This document shows, in pieces, positions 25,870 through 32,744 of a stretch of 32,744 nt of DNA (its first letter is position 1; every line of letters starts with the position of its first letter). The position numbers and the translations under genes are program-made. Location: NCBI GenBank assembly GCA_003094555.1, contig NATW01000083.1, positions 1 to 32,744 of the forward strand. The letters run 5' to 3'. This DNA is from a gamma proteobacterium symbiont of Ctena orbiculata (GTDB lineage Bacteria; Pseudomonadota; Gammaproteobacteria; Chromatiales; Chromatiaceae). Under the pieces are notes generated by a model. That model was not told where the DNA came from and searched no databases. It saw only the letters and a program-made list of their open reading frames with translations.

Positions 25870-25898
25870 ACCTCGTGGAGCAGTAGGCTTCACGGGGT
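25870..25898 (+). repeat. Strong hairpin after ccoP without a T-run
   Basis: Bases 25870-25881 and 25887-25898 form a 12-pair stem with a few G-U pairs around an AGTAG loop. What follows is TTAG and then an A-run, so it does not resemble an intrinsic terminator. It may be an RNA-processing or mRNA-stability element between ccoP and the 41-residue gene. Confidence 0.6.
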
Positions 25899-25922
25899 CT
25901 TAGAAAAAATCAGGGGTTTGCT

Positions 25923-26048
25923 ATGAACGGAGACGCGGTATTTTGGGGTTCGATAATCACTGTCGCAATTTGTGTAGTGATTGTTGTTTTCCTCGCCTTC
26001 AAGGTTAAAAATCTCATTAAGAGTGACGCTGAAAAGCATCAAAACTAA
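25923..26048 (+). CDS. Small 41-aa membrane protein at the end of the ccoNOQP operon
   Basis: A 41-residue open frame, MNGDAVFWGSIITVAICVV... and ending SDAEKHQN, with one clear hydrophobic helix (about residues 8-26) and a charged C-terminus (KVKNLIKSD). AGGGG lies 6 bases before the ATG, a strong ribosome site. It sits 98 bases after ccoP and before an intrinsic terminator, so it is probably transcribed with ccoNOQP. I do not recognise its family. The architecture (single helix, cytoplasmic charged tail) resembles CcoQ and other small oxidase-associated peptides, which makes a role in oxidase assembly or stability plausible. Confidence 0.72.
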   Translation: MNGDAVFWGSIITVAICVVIVVFLAFKVKNLIKSDAEKHQN

Positions 26049-26072
26049 ACTAGGCAAGGACTAAAAAATAGT

Positions 26073-26101
26073 AAAGGGGGGGTGAATGCCTCCCCTTTTT
26101 T
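26073..26101 (+). terminator. Intrinsic terminator of the ccoNOQP operon
   Basis: AAAGGGGGGG pairs with CCTCCCCTTT around a six-base loop (TGAATG), and the T-run continues to 26101. It is 24 bases after the stop of the 41-aa gene and would separate it from ccoG. Confidence 0.88.
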
Positions 26102-26271
26102 GTTGCTATAGAAAATGTATCTGTGATTCCCTTAGTAACCCGAGTTGGAAAATCTGGCAGAATGGTTGTTTAATTGTTACTAATGTATTGATAAATCGCA
26201 TTGGTGTTCATTAGAGTCGGCATATATGATTTTCTCTAAACGACATTACTGATTTCACAGGAGTTGATCCC

Positions 26272-27708
26272 TTGAGCGGAAACGAAAACACAGCAGCCAG
26301 GCAGTCTGTGGTGGATGACCTTTATGCTGAATCGGTGCATTGGCATCTGAATACGGGCGAGGAGACTATCCACGCCAAACGTATGGGGGGGTATTGGCGC
26401 AATGTCAAGTGGCTGAGTGCCGCGGTCTGGATCATCTTCTTCATTGGACCCTATTTTCAGTGGGGGGACCGGCAGGCTGTTCTGTTCGATATCCCCAACC
26501 GTCAATTTCATATCCTTGGGATTACAGTGCTGCCCCAGGATTTCTGGATGCTCTCTCTGACGCTGCTCTTTTTTGCTCTTTTGCTGGCAGTCGCCACCGC
26601 ATTGGCGGGTCGTATCTATTGCGGATTTTTCTGTTTCCAGACTGTCTGGACCGATGTGTTTACCTGGTTTGAAGATAAGCTTGAGGGTACACCTCAGAAG
26701 CGGCGCAAACTTGAAGAGGCGCCAATGAGCCTCAAAAAGGTTAGAATCAAGACAACCAAACACTTGATCTGGCTGCTGATCTCGGTGCTGACAGGTATCA
26801 GTTTCGTCGCCTGGTTCTACGACGTCTTCGATCTATGGCGCGATCTGTTCACCTTACAGGCCAGTGCGGTCGCCTATGGCACCATCGCCCTGTTTACCGC
26901 CGGCACCTATGTGCTTGCGGGATATATGCGTGAGCAGGCCTGTTTCTGGCTCTGTCCCTATGCCCGTATCCAGGGCGTGATGATCGATAAGACCACGGTG
27001 GTACCCACCTACGATTTCCATCGCGGGGAGCCCCGGGGCAGGATCAAGAAGGGAGAACCCGAAGAGGAGCGAACCACAGGGGATTGTGTCGATTGTAAGA
27101 TGTGTATCGCTGTCTGCCCCACCGGTGTGGATATCCGCCACGGTCAGCAAGAGGGCTGCATCATGTGCGCGCTCTGCATCGATGCCTGCGATGAGGTCAT
27201 GGAGAAGATCGGCCGGCCGATAGGGCTGATTCGCTACGAATCCTACGAGGCCATGGAGGCGAATAAGAAACCTCAGCCCCTCTACAAACGGCCCAGGGTA
27301 TGGATCTACGCCACAATCATGTCGGCGGCCCTGCTGGGTATAGCCTATGGACTGACCTCTCTGGCGCCCCTGGAGTTGAAGGTCATCCATGATCGTCAAC
27401 CGTTGTTCGTGCTGCAGAGTGACGGTAGTATTCAAAATAAGTATACCTTGAAGATTCTAAACAAGATGACCAGTGATATCCCTGTCACCATCAGTGCGGA
27501 GGGGATTGAGGGCCTGATCCTGGTGGATAAGGACCAGGTAACCACCGCTCGTCGTGGCAAGGTAACCGCGCGTACGGTATTCATTCGCGTACCGCAAGAG
27601 TTATTGAGCAAAGAGACCACACCGGTGACATTCACTGTACAGGGCGAATATGATGACCAGTTGTTAAAAGGCAACCGGAAGAGTGTCTTTATCGGCCCCA
27701 AGCGTTAG
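26272..27708 (+). CDS. ccoG: cbb3 oxidase assembly polyferredoxin CcoG (FixG/RdxA)
   Basis: A membrane-bound iron-sulfur protein, known as a cupric reductase supplying Cu(I) during cbb3 assembly. It has 478 residues with several helices in the first 200. A cysteine pair lies in RIYCGFFCFQTVWTD. Two ferredoxin-like motifs follow: CVDCKMCIAVCP and CIMCALCIDACD. The C-terminal domain is immunoglobulin-like and periplasmic. The start is TTG at 26272 with AGGAG about 8 bases upstream; no better start is visible. A strong terminator follows 22 bases after the stop. Confidence 0.96.
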   Translation: MSGNENTAARQSVVDDLYAESVHWHLNTGEETIHAKRMGGYWRNVKWLSAAVWIIFFIGPYFQWGDRQAVLFDIPNRQFHILGITVLPQDFWMLSLTLLFFALLLAVATALAGRIYCGFFCFQTVWTDVFTWFEDKLEGTPQKRRKLEEAPMSLKKVRIKTTKHLIWLLISVLTGISFVAWFYDVFDLWRDLFTLQASAVAYGTIALFTAGTYVLAGYMREQACFWLCPYARIQGVMIDKTTVVPTYDFHRGEPRGRIKKGEPEEERTTGDCVDCKMCIAVCPTGVDIRHGQQEGCIMCALCIDACDEVMEKIGRPIGLIRYESYEAMEANKKPQPLYKRPRVWIYATIMSAALLGIAYGLTSLAPLELKVIHDRQPLFVLQSDGSIQNKYTLKILNKMTSDIPVTISAEGIEGLILVDKDQVTTARRGKVTARTVFIRVPQELLSKETTPVTFTVQGEYDDQLLKGNRKSVFIGPKR

Positions 27709-27729
27709 AATTAACAAATCTGAACCTAA

Positions 27730-27757
27730 GGGCGGGCACAAATGCCCGTCCTTTTTT
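27730..27757 (+). terminator. Intrinsic terminator between ccoG and ccoH
   Basis: Nine-pair stem (27730-27738 with 27743-27751, one G-U pair) around a CAAA loop, followed by six Ts. It would end ccoG transcription before ccoH, so ccoHIS needs its own promoter or read-through. Confidence 0.9.
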
Positions 27758-27777
27758 AATTGTTCCTCTAAAAAAGT

Positions 27778-27783
27778 TATAAT
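27778..27783 (+). promoter_or_regulatory. Candidate -10 box (TATAAT) for ccoHIS
   Basis: A perfect TATAAT ends 8 bases before the ccoH ATG. The -35 region overlaps the terminator T-run and is poor. If used, transcription would begin at or next to the ATG, giving a leaderless message; no ribosome site is seen before that ATG. Confidence 0.45.
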
Positions 27784-27791
27784 CCGCTGTT

Positions 27792-28295
27792 ATGACAGAG
27801 AAAAAATCAGCCTGGCAGAGTCCATGGGTCATCGCTTGGGTAGTCATGGTGGTAGTTTTCTTCACCATGAACATGATCATGATCTATCTCGCCATCGACA
27901 ATAATCCGGGTCTGGTGGTGGAAGATTTCTACGATCGGGGCGAGGATTATGAAGAAAACATGCTCAAGCGTCAGGCAAGAAATCCTGGCTGGATCATGAA
28001 TATAGGTCTGCCCCGGAAAATCGAAGTAGACCAGCCGGTTGTCTGTCATTTCTCGGTTAAGGATAAACAAGGAAATCCGATTTCCCGGGATGGTGTGACC
28101 TTCTATGCCTATCGACCGTCTGATGCGAATCAGGACTTTTCCGTACCCATGGTGCAGGTTGCGCCTGGTGAATATGAAGCGGAAGTCAGCTTTCCTCTGA
28201 AGGGGGCCTGGGATACCCTGGTGAGCATTAAAAACGGGGAAGATGAGTTCAACACACCCAAGCGAATTGGCGTTGGCATTGATTGGATCCCTTGA
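27792..28295 (+). CDS. ccoH: FixH/CcoH family cbb3 assembly protein
   Basis: A 167-residue protein with one N-terminal helix (about residues 11-33: WVIAWVVMVVVFFTMNMIM) and a periplasmic beta domain. The segment NPGLVVEDFYDRGEDYEEN just after the helix is typical of FixH/CcoH. CcoH interacts with cbb3 subunits during assembly and is needed for stable oxidase. Its stop overlaps the TTG start proposed for ccoI, so the two are coupled. It follows a terminator and appears to have its own promoter. Confidence 0.93.
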   Translation: MTEKKSAWQSPWVIAWVVMVVVFFTMNMIMIYLAIDNNPGLVVEDFYDRGEDYEENMLKRQARNPGWIMNIGLPRKIEVDQPVVCHFSVKDKQGNPISRDGVTFYAYRPSDANQDFSVPMVQVAPGEYEAEVSFPLKGAWDTLVSIKNGEDEFNTPKRIGVGIDWIP

Positions 28296-30823
28296 GCAGC
28301 TCTCCTTTATTACAAGCAAATCCAGCAGAGGCAGAGAGTCAAGCGCTCTGCTTTCACTGTAATCTGCCTGTTCAACCCGAAAAGGATGTGGTCGCAGAGA
28401 TTGAGGGCGAACCTCAGCACTTCTGCTGTATAGGGTGCAAAGCAGTCTGCGAGGCGATCTATGCGGCGGGATTGGATGGATTCTATCGGCGCACCCCGGA
28501 AGATGGCTGTCTGGCCCCACCCCCCGATATACCCAAGGAACTCGCGCTCTACGATCTGGATGAGGTGCAGGAGGAGTTTATCGATGAGCTGGGTGAGGAG
28601 AGAGAGATACACCTGCTTATCGAAGGTATTCACTGTGCAGCCTGCGTCTGGCTCATAGAGCATACCTTGAATGCCGAATCCGGCGTGACCTCGGCTCAGG
28701 TCAACCTGTCCGGGAAACGCCTGCATGTGAAGTGGCACAACAGTGCTATCAGTCTTTCCCATATCATCAAACGTCTTGGCCAGATTGGCTATGCGGCTGT
28801 GCCCTATGATCCGGAGGTGGCAGAGGGCTCCCTGAATAAACAGAACCGCAATCTGCTGTATCGCATGGCCTTTGCCGCGTTCGGCATGATGAATCTGCTC
28901 TGGGTGTCCATCGCACTCTATTCAGGGGCCAATGAAGGTGAGTTCCGCTCTCTGTTTCACTGGATCGGCTTTGCCCTGGCAACCCCGGTGCTGCTCTACT
29001 CAGGCTATCCATTCTATCGTGGCGCCTGGTCCGGCTTGCGCAATCTTCATCTGGGTATGGATCTGCCCATTGCCATCGGCGCCTCGATCACCTATCTCTA
29101 TTCGGTCTATGTGACTGTTACCGTGAGTCAGATCGGTGAGGTCTACTACGACACGGTGGTCAATTTTCTATTCGTTATTCTGGTCGGACGCTACCTGGAG
29201 GCGATATCCAAACGCCAGGCGGTGGCCGCAACCCAACGCCTGCTTGACCTGCAACCCAGGGTTGCAACCTGCCTGGTGGATGGAGATGAGAAGATTGTGC
29301 CGATTCGGGCTGTCACGAACGACGACACCATTTTGGTTAAGCCGGGTGAAAGGATACCCGTGGATGGTGTTGTCACCCATGGGCAGAGTAACGTCGACGA
29401 GGCCATGCTCACGGGAGAGTCTCAAGCCGTCAATAAAACAGAAGGTGACAAGGTCTCCGCGGGCACCATCAACGCTCACGGTGTACTCCAGGTCAAGGTA
29501 ACCGGTTCACTCAAAAATACTGCCCTTGGGCGTATTATCCGTCTGGTAGAGGAGGCCCAGGGTTCCAAGGCACCCATTCAATGCCTTGCGGATCAGATTG
29601 TACCCTGGTTCGTGGCGGTAACGCTCCTGCTGGGCACGTCTACCTTTCTGTATTGGGTCGGTAGCTCCTTCGAAGTGGCGCTGCTGGCAGCCACTTCGGT
29701 ACTCATCATCACATGCCCCTGCGCCTTCGGCTTGGCAACACCCATGTCCATTGCGGTGGCATCCGGGCTGGGGGCGAAATATGGCATTCTGGTAAAGAAC
29801 GGCGAGGTGCTTGAAACCCTCTCATCGATCAATCATGTCATTTTCGACAAGACGGGGACCTTGACCGAGGGTGGCATGTCAGTGGTTGGTATCTATATGG
29901 AAGAGGCCAAATGGGAGATAGGCCAAACCACATCTCCAGCTGAACCCCTGATTGAGCTTATGCAAAATGCACTCGCCATAGAGCGGTTTTCGGAACACCC
30001 TACAGCCCAGGCTATTGCAAGATGGTACGAAGAATTCACTGAAGGGGGGGGGCGCTTACAGGGAAGCGACTTCACCTATAGGCCCGGCTTGGGGGTTTCC
30101 GGGATAGTGTTGGGTAAAAAGCTGCTTGCAGGTAACTCGGGTCTGATGAAAAGAGAAGGTATAGTGCGATCGGAGCAACTTGAGCAGTTGACCCGGCAGC
30201 TGGGAGGGCAGGGTGTGGGCTCTTTCTATATTGCCATCGATGGCCGCCAGGTAGGATTGATTGCGGTAGAGGATAGAATACGTCCGGATGCCAAGGAACT
30301 TATTGCTGAGCTGAAGGCTGCAGGCCTGCACCTGACCCTGTTGAGTGGCGACCATCGCCAGGCAGCGGAAGCGATTGCCCAGCGCTTGGGGGGGCTGGAT
30401 GTCATTGCCGAGGTGTTGCCGGAAGAGAAGGATCAGGTGGTGCGGCGACTCCAGGAGCAGGGGCAACGGGTGGCCATGGTTGGAGACGGGGTCAACGATG
30501 CGCCTGCATTGGTTCGGGCCGATGTGGGCATTGCCATGGGCTCGGGAACCGATGTGTCTATCGCCAGTGCGGATATCGTGTTGATGAGCAGCGAACTGGA
30601 TAAGGTGAGGCTTGCCATTGGCCTCTCCAGGCGGACGCTGCTGACCATCAGGCAAAATATAGGTATATCAATCGTCTACAATATCATTATGGTTCCTTTG
30701 GCGATGGCGGCGATTGTCACGCCACTGGTTGCAGCAATTTCGATGCCACTGAGTTCATTGGCTGTAATTGGCAATTCGGCACGCATACGAACTCTGTTCA
30801 AAGGTGTAAAAGCCCAACAATAA
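28292..30823 (+). CDS. ccoI: Copper-exporting P1B-type ATPase CcoI (FixI)
   Basis: A cation ATPase of 843 residues that supplies copper for cbb3 maturation. The N-terminus has a cysteine-rich metal-binding segment (CFHCNLP and FCCIGCKAVCE), characteristic of FixI/CcoI. An HMA domain follows with C115-A-A-C118. The intramembrane CPC motif is at about 475-477 (TCPCAFGLATP), the phosphorylation site is D519 (DKTGTLTEG), TGES is in the actuator domain, and GDGVNDAP lies near the end. The start is TTG 28292, whose last two bases overlap the ccoH stop; a TTG three codons earlier is an alternative. ccoS follows after 103 bases. Confidence 0.96.
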   Translation: MSSSPLLQANPAEAESQALCFHCNLPVQPEKDVVAEIEGEPQHFCCIGCKAVCEAIYAAGLDGFYRRTPEDGCLAPPPDIPKELALYDLDEVQEEFIDELGEEREIHLLIEGIHCAACVWLIEHTLNAESGVTSAQVNLSGKRLHVKWHNSAISLSHIIKRLGQIGYAAVPYDPEVAEGSLNKQNRNLLYRMAFAAFGMMNLLWVSIALYSGANEGEFRSLFHWIGFALATPVLLYSGYPFYRGAWSGLRNLHLGMDLPIAIGASITYLYSVYVTVTVSQIGEVYYDTVVNFLFVILVGRYLEAISKRQAVAATQRLLDLQPRVATCLVDGDEKIVPIRAVTNDDTILVKPGERIPVDGVVTHGQSNVDEAMLTGESQAVNKTEGDKVSAGTINAHGVLQVKVTGSLKNTALGRIIRLVEEAQGSKAPIQCLADQIVPWFVAVTLLLGTSTFLYWVGSSFEVALLAATSVLIITCPCAFGLATPMSIAVASGLGAKYGILVKNGEVLETLSSINHVIFDKTGTLTEGGMSVVGIYMEEAKWEIGQTTSPAEPLIELMQNALAIERFSEHPTAQAIARWYEEFTEGGGRLQGSDFTYRPGLGVSGIVLGKKLLAGNSGLMKREGIVRSEQLEQLTRQLGGQGVGSFYIAIDGRQVGLIAVEDRIRPDAKELIAELKAAGLHLTLLSGDHRQAAEAIAQRLGGLDVIAEVLPEEKDQVVRRLQEQGQRVAMVGDGVNDAPALVRADVGIAMGSGTDVSIASADIVLMSSELDKVRLAIGLSRRTLLTIRQNIGISIVYNIIMVPLAMAAIVTPLVAAISMPLSSLAVIGNSARIRTLFKGVKAQQ

Positions 30824-30926
30824 TGCCTACTGGCCAGAAATGTATTGAATCGTAACCCGAATCGGGCAGGCCTGGAGGATACGCCCTCCCAGAGTTTGCG
30901 TTAGATAAACCTATTGGAGCAGTTAG

Positions 30927-31133
30927 ATGGATGTCATTTATGGTTTGATACCAGGCATGATTCTTTTGGGCCTCGCCGCAGTCGGTGTGCTGTTTTGGGC
31001 AGCCCGCAGCGGTCAGTTTGATGATCTGGATGGGGAGGCCCACCGAATTCTGATGGACGACGATATCAAATCGGTCAAGCAGAAGAGGAAGATGCCCAAA
31101 CAGGTGATGCCGGATGCAGAGGATCAGGAGTGA
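30927..31133 (+). CDS. ccoS: cbb3 oxidase maturation protein CcoS
   Basis: A 68-residue protein with one N-terminal helix (MDVIYGLIPGMILLGLAAVG, to about residue 25) followed by FWAARSGQFDDLDGEAHRIL, the CcoS signature. CcoS is required for cofactor insertion into CcoN. GGAG is 8 bases before the ATG. The 103-base gap after ccoI contains GC-rich inverted repeats (near 30858-30895) but no T-run. It completes the ccoGHIS assembly set. The next gene converges from the right with only 9 bases between stops. Confidence 0.93.
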   Translation: MDVIYGLIPGMILLGLAAVGVLFWAARSGQFDDLDGEAHRILMDDDIKSVKQKRKMPKQVMPDAEDQE

Positions 31134-31142
31134 CTTTTTAGA

Positions 31143-31823
31143 TCATCTAGCCGTTTCGTCTTGGTTGTGAGAGATATGTGCCACAAAGGACGGGATCCTC
31201 TCCAGCGGCATGTATTGAATCAGCTCTTTTCCTTCGGGATTGACGCCGATACTCAGCCCTTTATTGGGATAGATCCAGTGTGTCATCCCACTCTCACCTT
31301 CACTGATTCTCTCGGAGGGTTCACCAAAACGGTTGAGAATCAGGGATTCATCCAGGTTGGCCGCTGGTATGTAGTTGATCAGTTCGATAGGTAGATTGGC
31401 TGCTACAAGCTGGTCTTCACCAGACAATGCCACCTTATGAACGGATTCAGATGTCCTGCTGATGCGGGATCCCCGGTTGAACAGTCCCTGTAGCTGCCCT
31501 GTTTCAGCCTTGAGAACCAAAATAATGTCAGCCCGCAAGCCGCTCAGGAAGACCCGCTCAAAATAGGCCTCCAGGGAGGGGGCTCCGGATTCGGCAATAA
31601 ACATATTGATCTCCCCCTGCTCCTGAAAGACATCACGGGCATCAGCGAGACGACTGTGATTCAGGGTAAGATCGAAAACCTCAACCTCATTGCTGGCATT
31701 GATAGTAATGTCCCAGGGCAATCTGGGATTGGGGTCGACAGTGCGTCCGCCAGGCAGAAGTATTGCGAGTGCAACTGCTACCAGCGACAGTGAGACAACC
31801 CAAAAAATAATCTTTTTTTCCAT
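31143..31823 (-). CDS. Uncharacterised membrane-anchored protein, 226 aa
   Basis: I do not recognise this protein. An N-terminal helix (MEKKIIFWVVSLSLVAVALA, to about residue 23) acts as signal anchor, placing the rest in the periplasm. Around residues 35-55 (PWDITINASNEVEVFDLTLN) begins a beta-rich domain that continues with ARDVFQEQGEINMFIAESG. The C-terminus has WIYPNKGLSIGVNPEGKELI, which resembles a lipoprotein-type small beta domain. It is convergent with ccoS (9 bases) and divergent from the last gene. No catalytic motif or cysteine pattern is visible. Confidence 0.78.
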   Translation of the reverse strand: MEKKIIFWVVSLSLVAVALAILLPGGRTVDPNPRLPWDITINASNEVEVFDLTLNHSRLADARDVFQEQGEINMFIAESGAPSLEAYFERVFLSGLRADIILVLKAETGQLQGLFNRGSRISRTSESVHKVALSGEDQLVAANLPIELINYIPAANLDESLILNRFGEPSERISEGESGMTHWIYPNKGLSIGVNPEGKELIQYMPLERIPSFVAHISHNQDETAR

Positions 31824-32182
31824 ATTTCAAACCGATAACAGAAACATCTTTTATATCGACTCAGATGAGAAATGTGCGAGCTTGTATGTTCCAGCTTGCA
31901 TTCGCCCCAGTCGAATCTATTTCAGTGGGGATTCTACAATGGGAAACAGCGTTTGGGTTATAACAATTCTCAAAGAGCATCCATGGATTGGTATCCTGAT
32001 AGGTATCATACTGTTTTTCCAGCTTATTTGTTAAAGGAATGGCTGATAAAAAACTTATACCAGCCATCGAGGGGTAAAGAAATCGACTATCTTTCATCTG
32101 GTTACGGTTTCTCATTGATGCATTCAGCCAGATCCAATGGTAGTCTCATATTTCACTTAGATGATGGTTTAGGCTCAGAATA
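31824..32182. other. 359-base divergent interval with possible small peptides
   Basis: AT-rich interval between the divergent 226-aa and 185-aa genes; promoters for both are expected here. A possible 31-residue hydrophobic peptide starts at ATG 31939 and stops at 32034, with GGGG about 9 bases upstream and one helix (WIGILIGIILFFQL). A 103-codon frame (31872-32183) ends in a TAATG overlap with the next gene but its composition is unconvincing. Neither is listed as a gene. Confidence 0.35.
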
Positions 32183-32740
32183 ATGAAATTCGAGATTTCC
32201 GATGAATTGGTGCATAAAGCCAAGATTCCCCACGATATCTTTCTTAGCAATTTGATCGGTAACCATATCCTGTGGTTTGTGGCGGCGCTGGGGCTCGTTC
32301 GGTCATACTGGCAACCCCTGGCGCTGGTGCCAATCTTCTCTTTCGCGGCACTTTTTTACACCCTATGGCGGGCCAAACGCTCCAAGGATCCCTGGTATGT
32401 CTGGGTGCATTGGCAGATTGCGGCAGAGCGTAGCCGTCTCTTTATCTACATGCTGCTGGCCGTTCTTACCGTTTGGTTTTTGGGCTGGGTTGGATTCACC
32501 TATTTCGAAATGAAAAAAGTTGCCGTGCTGGCGCTGATAGGCGGGGTTGGTATTTTACCTATCATGGTCACGGTATTGATCCTGATCCTGATGGAATCTG
32601 ACGCATTGCACCAGGCTTCATCGCGTCGATTGAGTAGAAGGGTGGCGGATAAGTATCCCTATCCCGAGGATGTTGTGGTGCTGGAGTACGATACTGAGGA
32701 AGCAGTGCCTGTGGAAGTGGAGGAAGAGGCTAAATCATAA
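32183..32740 (+). CDS. Uncharacterised integral membrane protein, 185 aa
   Basis: I do not recognise this protein. It has about four hydrophobic helices: roughly residues 23-41, 45-62, 87-110 and 114-138. A charged loop with WRAKRSKDPWYVWVHWQIAAERSR, in parts, lies between the second and third, and a cytoplasmic acidic tail (EEAVPVEVEEEAKS) closes it. The start ATG overlaps a TAA (TAATG). It is complete and ends 4 bases before the window edge. Its position beside the cco assembly genes hints at an association, but no motif supports a specific role. Confidence 0.75.
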   Translation: MKFEISDELVHKAKIPHDIFLSNLIGNHILWFVAALGLVRSYWQPLALVPIFSFAALFYTLWRAKRSKDPWYVWVHWQIAAERSRLFIYMLLAVLTVWFLGWVGFTYFEMKKVAVLALIGGVGILPIMVTVLILILMESDALHQASSRRLSRRVADKYPYPEDVVVLEYDTEEAVPVEVEEEAKS

Positions 32741-32744
32741 AAAG

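Noticed and set aside
31872-32183. 103-codon frame ending in a TAATG overlap with the last gene
   Set aside because: Unlikely amino-acid composition and no ribosome site; the overlap alone is not enough.
1-32744. Mobile elements, prophage, CRISPR arrays, tRNA or rRNA genes
   Set aside because: No transposase or integrase genes, no regularly spaced repeats and no structural RNA sequences were seen on reading.

Overview
The window reads as chromosomal DNA of a sulfur-oxidising gammaproteobacterium, probably Chromatiales or a related lineage (inference). The markers are soxYZ, a surE-pcm-yqaA-nlpD-rpoS block, and an FNR-type regulator next to a complete cbb3 oxidase locus (ccoNOQP and ccoGHIS). 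Coding density is high. I see no insertion sequences, phage genes, tRNA or rRNA genes, or CRISPR arrays. The region looks like core genome with several poorly characterised gene modules embedded in it.

Layout. Positions 1-1855 hold the C-terminal part of pepN. A tight four-gene run follows (1978-5978): a CYTH-like/CHAD protein, an orphan ParA ATPase, and a YadG/YadH-type ABC exporter. A convergent rhodanese (6009-6437, minus) and an LpxL/HtrB-like acyltransferase (6605-7492) come next. Then there is an overlapping pair: a membrane-anchored von Willebrand factor A (VWA) protein and a membrane-anchored, very acidic coiled-coil protein (7629-10545). A bidirectional terminator separates these from soxZ and soxY on the minus strand. 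Past a 563-base gap, the minus strand carries bepA, a metallopeptidase-like/VWA protein, a MoxR-type AAA+ ATPase, an unknown 185-residue protein, and an Smr-domain protein. The divergent surE-pcm-yqaA-nlpD-rpoS block runs from 17381 to 21431. An FNR/ANR-type regulator (21483-22226) and a 385-base regulatory region with an FNR-like box lead into ccoNOQP. A strong hairpin, a 41-residue membrane protein and a terminator follow, then ccoG, another terminator, and ccoH-ccoI-ccoS. The window ends with two unrecognised membrane proteins.

How the genes work together. The right third is a self-contained microaerobic respiration locus: an oxygen sensor, the high-affinity oxidase, and its copper-delivery and assembly proteins. 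SoxYZ would carry sulfur intermediates whose electrons could enter this respiratory chain (inference). SurE, Pcm, NlpD and RpoS form the classic stationary-phase and stress block. The best candidates for undescribed biology are (i) the CHAD-ParA pair, which could be a positioning system for polyphosphate granules, (ii) the 185-aa/MoxR/metallopeptidase-VWA triad, (iii) the VWA/acidic coiled-coil membrane pair, and (iv) the hairpin plus 41-aa membrane protein appended to ccoNOQP. These are hypotheses from sequence reading; no database search was run.
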